From: Eucalyptus grandis | Lineage: Eukaryota > Streptophyta > Magnoliopsida > Myrtales > Myrtaceae | Reading direction: 5' to 3' | DNA length: 64,000 bases | NCBI RefSeq assembly: GCF_016545825.1 | Contig: NC_052613.1 | Coordinates: 49,148,112 to 49,212,111 of the forward strand | Part shown: positions 38,899 through 49,931 of the stretch, piece after piece | How positions within the stretch are numbered: position 1 is the stretch's first letter | Layout: every line of letters starts with the position of its first letter | Notes under the pieces: model-generated | The model's database searches: none | What the model was told of the DNA's origin: nothing | Seen by the model: only the letters and a program-made list of their open reading frames with translations | Position numbers and translations under genes: made by a program

Positions 38899-40259
38899 CA
38901 GAAGAAGAAAAGGGCCGCGGGCGAATCAAGCGACGAAGAGACCCATCTGGAGAAGGATCGGGATTTCCCAACTGCGAGAGCGTGCGAGCGTGGGGTGAGA
39001 GAAGGCGGAGAGGGAAGAGGAGGAAAGGAAATCCAAGCGGCGGCGGTGGCGCCGCCTCTCCGGCTTCCTTCCTTGGCTTTCTTTCCTGCGTCGCTGGAAC
39101 CAAAGAACGAAGAAGAACAAGGGGAGGAAAAGAGAGGCTGCGGTGAGAGAAGCGTGCTGGAGAAAGTGAGGGGGCGGTGCGCTTTGACTTCGAGTCAACG
39201 GACAAAAGCAGTTGAACCTGTGAATGAAGGATCTGCTTTTGGTTTAGATTCTTTGTGATTTTGAAGATGAGGATGGAGAAGATGAAAGAGGAGAGAGAGA
39301 GAGAGAGAGAGAGGAGAGAGTAAAGGGAGAGCGACCCTGACCATTGACCCCTCCACGGCACCCCTATAATTCATGCGAACAGTGAATATTTGTTCGTGCC
39401 CCCATGTGGAAAGGGAAGAGAAAGGACGCCTCCTGAGAGCATGGGACCTTACGAAAAGAAAAAGGGACAGTCTTTACTGCGGACTTTTGTGTCGCGGATA
39501 CAGGCAGCAGGTAATCACATGATCCCCACGTTCTATAACGAGCGTGAAATCTCTGCTCTTCGGGACAACTTCAAGAGGTCACCGGCACTTGTCTCTCTTC
39601 TTCCTTGCCCTTTTAAGAATAAGGAAAATCATGAAAAAAAAAGGGGATATTTTTAGTTCGTTAATTTTAATATTTATTTTTGGCTTATTGATCAAACATA
39701 TTCGAGTCACCAAGGCATCTATTCAGGGCAAACGATGGCCCTCCGGCCATCGGGTAGATACACGTGAAAGGATTGGTTATGTGTTTGCGCATCTATTAGA
39801 GGAGCTGAGATGTATGCGACTTCGATGCGTTGTCGTGAGAGGCGGCCTAGTTTGATTAGGGTAAAAATAAAGGGAGCAAGGGGGGAAAAAGGGAAGTAAC
39901 GGAGAAATAGGGACCCGACAAAGAAAAGACACATGTCCGGTCTTGAATTTAAAGGTGTTGATCTCATTTGCTCAAATGGGTTAAATTGAAGATGTTAATT
40001 ATTTGCTGCTTAAATTGAGAGGACCCATATCTTTCATGATCATGGATGAGATTATATATATACGCGCGCACATACATAGAGGAAAATAACAAGGAGTGAC
40101 ATGTGCAACAAAAAAAGGGAGGAAGTGCTAGCTCTGTTTTCGACTTCTATTGCTCTCTTTGGACCATTTGGTACCTTATAGCGTCTTGCAACATCAACAA
40201 CATATGGATTCGCTGATAGATAAATGACATGAGAAATCTGTGCCATCTGACGAGAGGCC
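38899..40259. other. GC-rich then AT-rich intergenic DNA
   Basis: The part from 38,900 to 39,260 is GC-rich and open in several frames on both strands, with a (GA)n run at 39,290-39,320; it could be the old leader of the LRR-kinase relic. Beyond 39,330 no gene is recognised. Confidence 0.45.
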
Positions 40260-40467
40260 AACTCCGTAAAAGAGAACTGGCACTCTTCCAATATGGAAGG
40301 AGGAGGTGGAGGGTTCGAATCCCTACCTTCTCAAGGGGGTTGGGGGTGGGGACGAATGAGTTTCAAGTGTGGGTTTCGACTCTCACGCCCTGCAAGGAGA
40401 CACTGAGAGTTAGAGTAGGAGTAGAGTATGACCAACTAAAATAAAATAAAATAAACTCCGTAAAAGA
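40260..40467 (+). mobile_element. SINE with 14-bp target duplications
   Basis: The 14-bp repeats AACTCCGTAAAAGA at 40,260-40,273 and 40,454-40,467 flank a 180-bp body. The body has a pol III B box (GGTTCGAATCC near 40,312) and ends in an A-rich simple repeat (AAAATAAAATAAAAT). This is a complete tRNA-type SINE architecture. It differs from the SINE at 4.2 kb. Confidence 0.85.
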
Positions 40468-40783
40468 AAGGAAAAAAGAAACTCACTGGTTAAAATTAGG
40501 AGAAAAAGGAAGACCAAAGTTAGGTTGCCAATTTATTACACTTTACAGTCATTCATGCTAAGTATTGGAGCGAAATGCACGGTTGCGTATAAGTATTAAA
40601 CCGTATGTGCTTGTATAATATATTTTATAATAACTGACCGAACAGAGTTAGATATATTAAGAAATCTTACCATAATTCGTTTAGTAAATGATGTGGCCCC
40701 TTTCTAATTGGGTGTTGAAACGAGATTCGGATAATGTTTTTCTCTAATTGAGATTTTTCAATGCACATATCTTTTCTCTAATT

Positions 40784-40830
40784 AAAGTGCCTCACATTAA
40801 TTCGACCAAAAAAAAAGTGCCTCACATTAA
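40784..40830 (+). mobile_element. Short retroposon tail with 17-bp target duplication
   Basis: Perfect 17-bp repeats AAAGTGCCTCACATTAA at 40,784-40,800 and 40,814-40,830 flank a 13-bp body TTCGACC plus A run. It is a very short, 5'-truncated target-primed insertion. Confidence 0.7.
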
Positions 40831-40920
40831 GAAAAGAATGAAGAGATCTATCTCTTCATCATCACGTGGTAATTTTTCATGGGTGAAATGGGGTATTATT
40901 TACTAGCGACATTGGCTTAA

Positions 40921-41463
40921 TTCCCTAAAAAAAGAAGACCAAACTTTAGGTTTAATCTCAATTTTATCCCAAACTTTTTTTTTAATCTTAGAAAGAACTC
41001 ATAATGTTAGGTTTAGTCGCAAATTTGCCCCAAATTTTGTTTTGTCTAAAAAAATTTCAATTTTCAATTTTTTCTCAAATCTGCCTTATTGTCCAGTACC
41101 AACTTAACTTGGCATTTCCACATCAATTAGAAATTCACGTCAATAAGGCGACATGGGAAATTATCTCCAAAATAAAATCATTCTAGGAAATGAAAATTAG
41201 GGATGACTAATAGTGATTTTTGGATGAAGGGCTAATGGAGTCAAATTTGGAATTAGAGTAAAACTTTGTGATTTTTCTCTTAGAAAAAAGAAAAAAATTC
41301 AAGGTAGATCTAGGACTAAACCCAAAGTTTGAGGATTTTTATGAGAGAAAAAAAAAGTTCGAGTTAAATTTGGGATTAAACTTAAAGTTTGGAGTTTTTT
41401 TTAGAAAAAAAAGTTTGAGACAGAATTGAGATTAGGCCTAAAGTTAGAGTTTTTTTTAGGGAA
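40921..41463. mobile_element. Foldback/TIR element (543 bp)
   Basis: The left end TTCCCTAAAAAAAGAAGACC...AACTTTAGGTTTAATCTCAA is mirrored on the right by TTGAGATTAGGCCTAAAGTT...TTTTTTTTAGGGAA. TTAA flanks both sides. The arms carry repeated AAACTTT/AAAGTTT words. No protein is encoded. Confidence 0.65.
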
Positions 41464-42295
41464 TTAACCCTAGAGACATTAGTGTTAACTTATTTATTAT
41501 TCTTTCATCAGGTTTTCCATATTAAGATTGCTCTAAGATTGACTATTAACTGGACAACCAGATGCGCATAAAATAACATTTTGAAAACTAAGACTGTGAT
41601 TTGATTGATGTTCATGAGCTCCTACTATGACATTGACACCAATTATTGTTCTTTTTCTTTAAAAAATTATTTTATATTGTCCTTTTCTAGGGCTGACAAG
41701 TTACGATGTTCACGTGTTATGTCGGATGTGTATACTTCTGTTTTGTAATTACTAAGGACAAAAAATGCTAGCTTATTACTGATTTGTTCCGTGTATGTCA
41801 ATCCCTTAAGGCAGCATAGGCCCAATGCAGATAATTCTGATTCATTTGATATATGTTTCCAAATTACTCATAAGAAGAGGTTTCTGATGCAAGGGGACTT
41901 AGTGCTAGTTCAAGTAAGAACACGGTTGGGATGAGTGATCCTTTAGGAAAAACAATTTATTATGAGACCGAGTGTAGAATTGATAGAAGCAAATACATAA
42001 TATTCCAAGTGAATTAGACTAAGGGTGTCGCATATAGTACTCGAGTAGGACTACCTTCTACGTGGTTCGGGAATGAACCACACAGAAACTAGTGGCTTCT
42101 TGATTGTTCAAGAGGTTGTGAAGAGATCGTTGGGAGAAAAGGGGTTAGACAAGGTATAAGTCCTAATAGATTTATAAAACATCAAGTATAGGAATCAACT
42201 AGATTACACATTAAATATGAACGGAGTATCTTTGAATTATATATGTGAAATTGGACAAATTTCATAAACTACAACTTTTTGTGTAAAGACAGTTT
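41464..42295. other. Intergenic DNA
   Basis: AT-rich DNA between two TIR elements. I see no gene, repeat family or RNA in it. Confidence 0.4.
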
Positions 42296-43214
42296 GGGAG
42301 CGCATGGAAACATTTCTGCTCTTTTTTTTGTTTTAACGAAACAAAAAAAGCTGTTTATTCCGGGCGAGACTCGAGGAGAGAACGAATTTTCAACAAAAGA
42401 ACGCGTTTGGTAAGTGTATGACCCGACCCAAAAAAAAACTGTTTTTAAAATAAAAAAATGATATTGCTAAAATGGTTTTATACAACATAAATTTAATAGA
42501 TAATTTTTATAATTTTTAAAATAATTATGTTAAAAAATCGAATTTTAATTATTTTTTGTTTTTTTTAAATTAATTTTTTTTTTTTTTATTTTTTTAAAAA
42601 TAATTTTTAAATTTTTATTTTTATTTTTAAGAATATAATATAATATAATATTTCTTTTTTCTTTTTCTTTTTCTTTTCTTCTTTTTTCTTTTTTTCTTTT
42701 TCTTTTTGCATCTTTCCCACGGGCGAGCCTCGAGCTCGCCGGCTCGGCCGAGCTCATGTTTGATAACTACAATCAATTTCTCTTCCTGAATAGAAAAAAA
42801 GAAATGCGAAACACGCGTTTGGTAAACGACAAAAATGTTGAACTAACTTGTGTAAAACAAATCATACATTGAATTTTGAGCTACAAGAAATACATAGTAA
42901 TGCTACATATAGAATGCAACCATGAAATTCAGCCATCAAAAGGCAGCATTACCCTTAGTTATTACCTTCTTACGATGCCACACAACCACGCTGCGGCCCG
43001 ACTTCGGCTGGTTCTACCCCTTGGTGGTGAAATCCTCGTTGAACGCCCTCGCCACGTGCTTCACCAGCCTGTCCATACCACATCACCATGAGCAACAAAA
43101 CAACAATCGAAGGAAACCCCAATCCAATCGATGAACTGAAATTCCCCCCCCTTCCAAAACTGAATCAAGCAACAACACAACATCACTCGAAGACCCTGCG
43201 GAATTGAAGGATCC

Positions 43215-43560
43215 ACCTGGCTGCTGCTCGAGCAGCAGCTCGCTGAGCAGCAGCTCCACTGGAGCTGTAGCTCGCTGAGCAGCAGCTCCACACTGGAGCA
43301 GCAGCTCCAGTCGAGCTGCAGCTCCAACTCGAGCAGCAGCTCCAGTGGAACTGCAGCTCCAACTCGAGCAGCAGTCCAGTCGAGCTGCAGCTCCAGCAGC
43401 AGCTGCTCGCTCGAGCAGAGCAGCAGCTGCTCTGCCAGCTCGAGCTTGGCAGAGCTGCAGCCAGAGCAGCTCGCTCGAGCTGCTGCTCGAGCTGGCAGAG
43501 AGCTCGCTCGAGCAGCTCGAGCTGGCAGAGAGCTCGCTCGAAGCAGCTCGAGCGAGCAGG
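43215..43560. repeat. GAGCAGCAGCTC-type short tandem array
   Basis: Irregular head-to-tail units of about 20-30 bp built from GAGCAGCAGCTCCA, TCGAGCTGCAGCTC and GAGCTGGCAGAGAGC. AGCT/GAGCTC/CAGCTG palindromes recur throughout, so either strand can fold heavily. Confidence 0.85.
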
Positions 43561-43563
43561 CGT

Positions 43564-43645
43564 CCCAGATCTGCCGCAGATCTGGGCGAGCACACTCGCT
43601 TGAGGCTCGAGCGAGCAGCCGTCCCAGATCTGCCGCAGATCTGGG
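43564..43645. repeat. Two perfect 10-bp-arm hairpins
   Basis: CCCAGATCTG-CCG-CAGATCTGGG occurs at 43,564-43,586 and again at 43,623-43,645, 59 bp apart, with a half copy near 43,680. Arms are perfect and the loop is 3 bp. The spacer between copies also recurs (CGAGCGAGC words). Confidence 0.9.
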
Positions 43646-44668
43646 CGAGCAACGCTCGCTTGAGGCTTGAGCGAGCCGTCCCAGATCTGCCTCGCCGAAG
43701 CCCATCGTCGACCGGAGAAGGAGGAGAACCAGAAAACCTACCTGGATTCGGAGCTTCAGCCGGTGGAGTCGCCGGAGAGACGAGGCCGAGTGGGAGGCGC
43801 CGGAGAGAAGGGAGACACGCCGGAAAGTTGCCAGAGACAGCCGGTGCGTCGGCGTCGTTCTTCGCCGGAGCGTTGGCCGAGTGAGGAGTCGCCGGAGAAG
43901 GAGGACGAACGAAGGAGAAGGGGACGAACGAAGGAGAGCACGAACGAACGAAGTGTTCCCGTTTCGTTTTTTTGTTCTTTTCATTTTTGTTCCTTTCGAG
44001 CGTCCAAGAAGTGTTTCTCAAGCCAGAAAGAACAATTTGTTGTTTCTTTTTTTTTGTTTCTATTTTGTTCCGGAAACAGAAAAACAAAAAAAGAACAGAA
44101 ACCTAACCAAACACGTTTCTGTTTTTTTTTTGTTCCCAAGAACAAAATCCGTACAGAAGTGTTCCAGAAACACTTCTTTGGAGCGTTTCCATGCACGCCC
44201 TTTATAACTCAGCCTCCAATGAGTGTACTTAAGAGTACTATCAAGATGTATGACTTCTTGAGAAGGTGTTCACTTATACAACACAAGATAAAAACATGAG
44301 TTTCCATGTAAACAAGCCTCAATGGCAAAGAAAGCTTTGAAAGAATGAGCAATATCTCAAGTGAGTAAAATCATGATATCACATCTTCTTAAGAATGGAA
44401 GTGACAGTGGTGTGGGACGACTGACCTAGTACCAATCCCATTCCCTTAACTTTATGTTATTCCCCAAATCGATCTGCAACCCACCACAAATTTTGACATG
44501 AAATTGGAATCCTGCTCATAGTTGGAACACCAAACACTAAGTAAATGATAATCATATTAAGTTTGTAACACAACCTTTCTTCCAAATTAATGCAATGCAG
44601 ACCTCCATTTAGAAACCTACAAAATCGTAAAATACAACATTCAAAATCATAAAATTTTCATATTCTAA

Positions 44669-45597
44669 GGGTCCGTTCGTTTTGTGGAAAATTGGCCATT
44701 TTCAAAATATGTTTTCCTAAAAGCCATTTTCCAGGAAAATGACAATATTTTTTAGTGTTCGGCTAAAACCTGAAAATGTTTCAGAAATCCAATGTTCGAT
44801 AAAAAAAATATTTTCTAAGACTTCACTACTTAGGCATGTATCACTTACCGACCTATAAATCTATCAAATATGAACTTGCCTTTAAATCCAGGCAAAATTG
44901 CTTCATATCTTTATTCCCTCATTGTCACCAAACGCTCACCTATTCTAAAAAAATGTTCGTATGGATTTTAAAAAGAAAAGAAGTAAAGCATGTACAGCTC
45001 TAATAAGAATTTTCCAGTTGAGTGGCCTATTCTCCCCCATGTCTTTTGTGTTCTAATAAAAAAAAAAAAAAAAAAAAAAGAAACAAGGCATGTAGAGCCC
45101 TTTACTTGAATAATGTACAACTACAGGGTAAAGTAAATAAAGAAAATAATAAGAAAGAGTACAGAGCACGGGCTTAAGATCGACGAGCTCGAGGTTCGCT
45201 TGGCAATGTAAACTAACGACTAGCTAAGAAAGAAGAAGATGGGAAACAAAGAAAAGAAAAAAAAAAAAAGGAAAGGAAAATTAATTTGAATTAAAAAAAA
45301 ATAATTTGAATTAAAAAAGAAAAAGAAAATTTTAAAAATAATTTGAATAAAAAAAGAAAAGAAGAAGAAGAAATGGGAGGAGGAAGTGAGGATTTGTAGA
45401 GGTGTGAGATAAGAGAGATCAAGTGAGGGAAATATTTTCCACTTTTCAAAAGTAGAAAACATTTTCCCTAATCTAAAAGACTTTTTTTCCTCTCATGGAA
45501 AACATTTTCCCAAGGAATTTATTTTCCATAAAACGAACGGCGGAAAATTCGGAAAACGTTTTTCTCGGAAATTATTTTTCGCGAAACGAACGGAGCC
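44669..45597. mobile_element. Tourist-like (PIF/Harbinger) MITE, 929 bp
   Basis: The left end GGGTCCGTTCGTTTTGTGGA and, on minus, the right end GGCTCCGTTCGTTTCGCGAA are inverted repeats. TAA flanks both ends (44,666-44,668 and 45,598-45,600), the 3-bp target duplication typical of PIF/Harbinger. Internally it is rich in GGAAAATG/CATTTTCC words and A runs. No transposase frame is seen. Confidence 0.75.
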
Positions 45598-45600
45598 TAA

Positions 45601-46042
45601 AGCTCTATTTATTTAATAGAAAATAAATGATTTGGAGAATTCTTTTCCTAATTTTGATCATTTATATCTCTTAGAAAAAAGAGGCAATGGAAAATATGCT
45701 CGTTATAAGAGAAAAATGTTTAGGTATGACTTGTTGTTAACAATGGAATAATTTGTTATCTATATTTGTAATGGATAATAATGATTTTCTAAATTGTCCC
45801 TTTTTTGAAAAATAAATTTCATTGTTAATATTTGCATTTGCACTTCGACACCATTGCAATTGACTCTTTAAATACGGTTTCCAATTTCCAGAGTGTAAAC
45901 GTTGGCTCCTAAACCAGAAGAGATTGGAAAGACACTGCACGAGTGTCCCTCAAACCGGATGTAATGTCGGCCACACACGTCTCACAAAAATCACTTCACT
46001 CTCCAACCTCTTCCCATATCCAATCTCTCTCTCTCTCTCAAG
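45601..46042. other. Upstream region of the GNAT gene
   Basis: AT-rich DNA with a possible TATA-like word (TTTAAATA) near 45,866 and a CT run at about 46,024-46,040 just before the ATG. No other feature is seen. Confidence 0.4.
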
Positions 46043-46654
46043 ATGCTCCTGCGTGGCACCACCGGCACCCCGCTCCCCACCTCCCTCCACCTCCCCACGG
46101 CCACCACATACCGCCACCACCCCCACTCCCTCTCCATATCCGCCTCCTCCTCCTCCTCCTCCTCCTCCTCCTCGGCCACCTTCCCTGCCACTCCACTCTC
46201 CATCTCCGACGCCGAGCTCGAGTCCCGGGGCTTCGCCCTCCACCGCGACGCCGCGTCCCTCGACCTGGACCGGCTCAACGCGGTGTTCGTGGCCGTCGGG
46301 TTCCCGCGGCGCGACCCCGGGAAGATCAGGGTGGCGCTGGAGCACACGGACGCCCTGGTGTGGGTGCAGCAGCGGAGGACGGAGAAGCCGGTGGCCTTCG
46401 CGAGGGCGACCGGCGACGGCGTGTTCAACGCCATCATATGGGACGTGGTGGTGGACCCCTCGTTCCAGGGAATTGGGCTGGGGAAGGCCGTCATGGAGAG
46501 GCTGGTCGACGACCTGTTGGCCAGAGGGATCAACAACATCGCGCTGTACTCGGAGCCCCGCGTGCTCGGGTTCTACCGGCCACTGGGCTTCGTGGCCGAT
46601 CCGGACGGGATCCGAGGGATGGTGTACTCGCGGAAGCAGAAGAAGAAAAAGTAG
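46043..46654 (+). CDS. GNAT N-acetyltransferase, probably plastid-targeted (NSI/SNAT-like)
   Basis: An intronless gene of 203 residues. Residues 1-55 are Ser/Thr/Pro-rich without acidic residues and include a run of ten Ser from a TCC repeat, as in a chloroplast transit peptide. The GNAT fold follows: WDVVVDPSFQGIGLGKAVME contains motif A, the acetyl-CoA loop (Q-GIG-GKA), and NIALYSEPRVLGFYRPLGF is the motif B region. This C-terminal half closely recalls Arabidopsis NSI/GNAT2-family plastid acetyltransferases, which acetylate lysines, N-termini or serotonin. The ending RKQKKKK is basic. The start is the first ATG after a CT-rich leader. The substrate cannot be told from sequence. The coding sequence is much more GC-rich than its flanks; a long antisense open frame is a by-product. 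Confidence 0.9.
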   Translation: MLLRGTTGTPLPTSLHLPTATTYRHHPHSLSISASSSSSSSSSSATFPATPLSISDAELESRGFALHRDAASLDLDRLNAVFVAVGFPRRDPGKIRVALEHTDALVWVQQRRTEKPVAFARATGDGVFNAIIWDVVVDPSFQGIGLGKAVMERLVDDLLARGINNIALYSEPRVLGFYRPLGFVADPDGIRGMVYSRKQKKKK

Positions 46655-47165
46655 TATTTCAGAACCGAAGGGAACGTCATTGATACCGAAACTATTCACA
46701 GTAAAACAGTTCGAGAATGACTGTTCGTTTTTGTATATGTTTCGTTTAATTTAGTTTAGGACCGGTTCCCTTTTTTCTTTTCGGAGAAACTGTTAACTGA
46801 CAGTGCCGAGGTAGTTTCATCCTTCCTCATGCATGATGAAACAGCATATTCCTTGAAATTGAATTTAAGTGAACTTTATTGAGCCCTCGCGGCACATTGC
46901 CACGAAGAAATTCGAGACGTACCAATCTTGCTTCCTGGTCCGTTTCGAAAGGCATTGTTTTCTCTCGTCCCAGCCTGAAGACGCCAGACGGGAAGTGCAC
47001 AAGATCATTGAACTGAAATTTATAGGATGACTCTGTGAAAATATGCGAGGACACGAACTCAGCTCATTCTATATATGCTGAAGACTGTTGTATAACTCCT
47101 GCGCTTCAGCAGAGAGAACGGCAAAATAGAATCCGAATGATCTATTTTCAGGAGAAGAGGCTACT
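46655..47165. other. Downstream of the GNAT gene
   Basis: Probably the GNAT 3' UTR followed by intergenic DNA. No further gene is seen. Confidence 0.4.
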
Positions 47166-47171
47166 CTAAAG

Positions 47172-47405
47172 ATAAGAGGGCTCATTCAGGTTTGAATGAC
47201 TCTTGAGTTTGACCATTGTAGAATCAGAGGTAATTGGTAGATGAAGAAAGACAATCCTCGACACTCCAGCAACATAAGCAAGTGCAAAATAAGAGGGCTC
47301 ATTCAGGTTTGAATGACTCTTGAGTTTGACCATTGTAGAATCAGAGGTAATTGGTAGATGAAGAAAGACAATCCTCGACACTCCAGCAACATAAGCAAGT
47401 GCCAA
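47172..47405. repeat. Recent 117-bp tandem duplication
   Basis: Two copies of a 117-bp unit starting AAGAGGGCTCATTCAGG at 47,174 and 47,291 appear identical except at the outer edge. Because 117 is 39 x 3, a minus-strand frame stays open across both copies and repeats the same 38-39 residues (for example VAGVSRIVFLHLPITSDS). No start or homology supports translation. Confidence 0.9.
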
Positions 47406-48954
47406 TCACCGAGGCAGGTTATAAGCAAAGAAAACTAAGAGAGCAAATCATGTGAATAGATTCAATCCCTGAACCCTAAATGAAGTTTTGGCTGCCTTGA
47501 ACTGACGACTCAAGAACCTGGACTTGTTGCAACTTCTTGAAGTCTTAAGCTATGAAGACGGAGGAGTCCGAACTAACAAACTCACACAATGTAAACGAAC
47601 GGAAATGCTTTCTGCAATTCTTTGAGGAAAAAAAGATGATTAAGTTCCTCGATCAAATTTTTCCAAGAGGTATACTACAACACGAGAGGGCTTGCTGGCA
47701 TGGCTATTATTCAGCATAATCAACAGACTTCCTCAGAAACTCAAAACTCAGTTTCTCACAAGGTTTTCTCTGTTGGATGCATGAAAAGAGTGTCCGTAGT
47801 CCATGGGCTATCTGAACACAAGGCTTGATTTCAACATAGCCTACCGCTTCCCAGAAAGCACAGGAATGCTCTTCGGATCTTGTTCCCGCATGGCTCCATT
47901 GAAATATCTAGACATAATCAAATCAGGCAATGAGTTACCCATGAATGGTACAATTTTAATATATCCCAGCTGAAGACTTCAGCTGCCAATCAGAAAAAAA
48001 GCAAGAACTGGATAAGGGACTTCATTATTTTGACACAAGTTATATATGCCATCAAGAAATGACGTCAAAGCCAATTACTAGGCCTTTTTTCTTTTTTCAA
48101 CGAAAACATGTCTCAGGTGTCACTTAAATCAATCCTTTCCTCAAGCTGCTTGCACCTGTATTGGTTATAAAGTAGACATACAATGGCGTCCCATTGAAGA
48201 CGTTGAATTTATGCACGGTCGAATTGATCTAAATAGCCTCTCCACTTGCCATACGACGACACAATAATTTACCGGTAAGCAATAAAAGTGCAGCAATGGT
48301 AGGCAGATCACAGTTAGAAAACAGAGCACTAATTCAAAGTTTACAACTATCTTCAATCTCGATGCTCCATTCGAGCTAATACCACTTATAGTGCCATATA
48401 GAAGTGGGTTCCTTCATTTCGCATCAAAACTCGTACCGCCTCCTTATTCTCTCAAAAAGGGAAAGATGGCTTCCGGAGCCACCCCTTGCATCTGAAGATG
48501 AATATAGAGGACCCTTCTGCTCGGTTCTCGGAAACAATACTATCTGGTGTATGCACACACCTTCGATCGAGGTTCACAGCACCCGGAAAATTAGCTGTTT
48601 TAATGAAGTCTTTGGCTAGAGAGCGGTCAACCAATCTACAGATGGCTCAAGAGACTACATATTGACACGACCAGAAAATTGCCTCGTCGAATCCGCGCAA
48701 AGGGAAACGGAAAAGAATTCAAGGCGAGACGGGACGGCGACACAGTGCTAAAGGGATGCGCTGTATTGGGCAGCAAAAAACGAGTACCAAGATGCAGCTA
48801 ATGAACAGCAAATGTAGGTCATCAAACCATAGATTTCTCATCCATTAAATGCTAATTAGATCCATCCAGTTTCAAGCATGCTCCATGGAGAGTATGAACT
48901 AACCAAAAATAGCCCCTTTTTTCTTTCCCAACAGGCCTTCATCACTTTAAAGCA

Positions 48955-48999
<45 letters not shown>

Positions 49000-49152
49000 G
49001 AAAAGAGAAAAGAGAGAAGTTTCCGGATAATTTCCTGCCGTCTACGAAGAACCCAATCATCCTACACCGAAAACGGGATACGGCACATGCTTCCAGCCAA
49101 AATTCACCATGAACTTCGAGCGGAATCGTGCGAACCTGGGACGACCATCGGG
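47406..49152. other. Intergenic or 3'-UTR DNA
   Basis: No gene is recognised. It may include the 3' UTR (perhaps spliced) of the minus-strand small membrane-protein gene. A (CT)n run lies at 48,961-48,996. Confidence 0.4.
48961..48996. repeat. (CT)n microsatellite
   Basis: An uninterrupted 36-bp TC run, about 160 bp beyond the stop codon of the small membrane-protein ORF. Confidence 0.95.
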
Positions 49153-49293
49153 TCAGGAGACGTCCTTGACGTTGTTAACGAAGGCGGCGGAGCAGAGGAT
49201 GGCGGCGACGAACGCGAAGAATCCCAGGCCGACCGCCAGAGAAATCCCGGCGACCGCCAGATCCATCGCGCACTGCAGGCTCACGCCCATCAT
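49153..49293 (-). CDS. Small single-span membrane protein (46 aa)
   Basis: A short minus-strand ORF beginning MMGVSLQCAMDLAVAGISL. One hydrophobic helix spans roughly residues 12-39 (LAVAGISLAVGLGFFAFVAA and on through AILCSAAF), followed by a short polar tail NNVKDVS. Support for coding: a compact GC-rich island in AT-rich DNA, a well-placed ATG pair with a GC-rich leader upstream, and an acidic/lysine tail that I recall from small uncharacterised plant membrane proteins. The function is unknown. The second ATG (49,290) or the Met at residue 10 could also serve as start. Longer plus-strand frames over it have no recognisable content. Confidence 0.6.
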   Translation of the reverse strand: MMGVSLQCAMDLAVAGISLAVGLGFFAFVAAILCSAAFVNNVKDVS

Positions 49294-49509
49294 CGGCGTC
49301 GGGGATTCGGAACGGGCGTTCCGCAATTACGCTTCCGAGCCCGGATTTCTACGCGAGAAATCGACTGGCGAATGAACGAGGCGGGTTCGATTTCGCGAAC
49401 GGAAAGCAGGAAGGAGGATCGAGCTCGATCGGTGGCGGCGGATTGCGGATTTTGGGCCCGGACCGTCCCGAAGATATGGGCCTGGCCCGAGTCGAAACGG
49501 TCCGGATAA

Positions 49510-49931
49510 AGCCCGACTGTATCTTTTTTTTTTTTTTCCTTTTAAAATGATGTTATCAAATTTCAAAACTCAAAAATACTACCAAACTTGGCCCAAAAAA
49601 TATTATAAGCTTCTTTGAAAGAAGAATCGGAGTGGTGCACCTTATTTTTTTCAGAAGGTATAACCTTCGGAAAGCAAAGAGTGTATTCAACAAGTTTATG
49701 ATTTGGAAAACTCATTTAAAATGCTTTTACTTACCTCCTTAATTGAGCTTCTAAAGCGACACGTTTGTTTAGCTCATTTGATATATAGTCATTAATAATT
49801 CATGGCTAGACCGGAGTTTCTAAGAGAAAAAAATAAATAAACTCGAAATTTTTATTCCTTTAAAGTCTTTAATTCCTATACATATCTTTCATCCTTTAAA
49901 TTAAAATATATTTAGCTATTAATGGTTTTTT
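49510..49931. other. AT-rich intergenic DNA
   Basis: No gene or repeat is recognised. Confidence 0.4.

Larger units (their letters stand above)
42296..44200. mobile_element. Large TIR element with GC-rich repetitive core (1.9 kb)
   Basis: The ends GGGAGCGCATGGAAAC (42,296) and, on minus, GGGCGTGCATGGAAAC (44,200) are inverted repeats, with TTT flanking each side. The inner flanks are AT-rich with T/A runs. The core (43,200-43,700) is a dense array of CAGCAGCTC/GAGCTGCAG units followed by two perfect hairpins. Long open frames over the core (up to about 330 codons on minus) are low-complexity Ser/Ala/Leu/Arg and are best explained by the repeats. No transposase is present, so it is non-autonomous. 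Confidence 0.6.

Noticed and set aside
38866..39258. 130-codon plus-strand frame with Lys/Glu/Arg-rich content
   Set aside because: A GC- and purine-rich region is open in several frames on both strands. No homology is recalled, and it is probably the old leader of the LRR-kinase relic.
43215..43700. Short repeats resembling a CRISPR array
   Set aside because: Units are irregular with no unique spacers of constant length, in plant nuclear DNA, inside a TIR element.
43061..44087. Two overlapping long minus-strand frames (307 and 334 codons)
   Set aside because: They are low-complexity Ser/Ala/Leu/Cys/Arg translations of the GAGCAGCAGCTC array inside a TIR element, open in more than one frame at once. 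This is expected from a repeat lacking stop words.
45950..46699. 249-codon minus-strand frame and a 276-codon plus frame over the GNAT gene
   Set aside because: By-products of the GC-rich GNAT coding sequence. Only the frame at 46,043-46,654 has acetyltransferase motifs.
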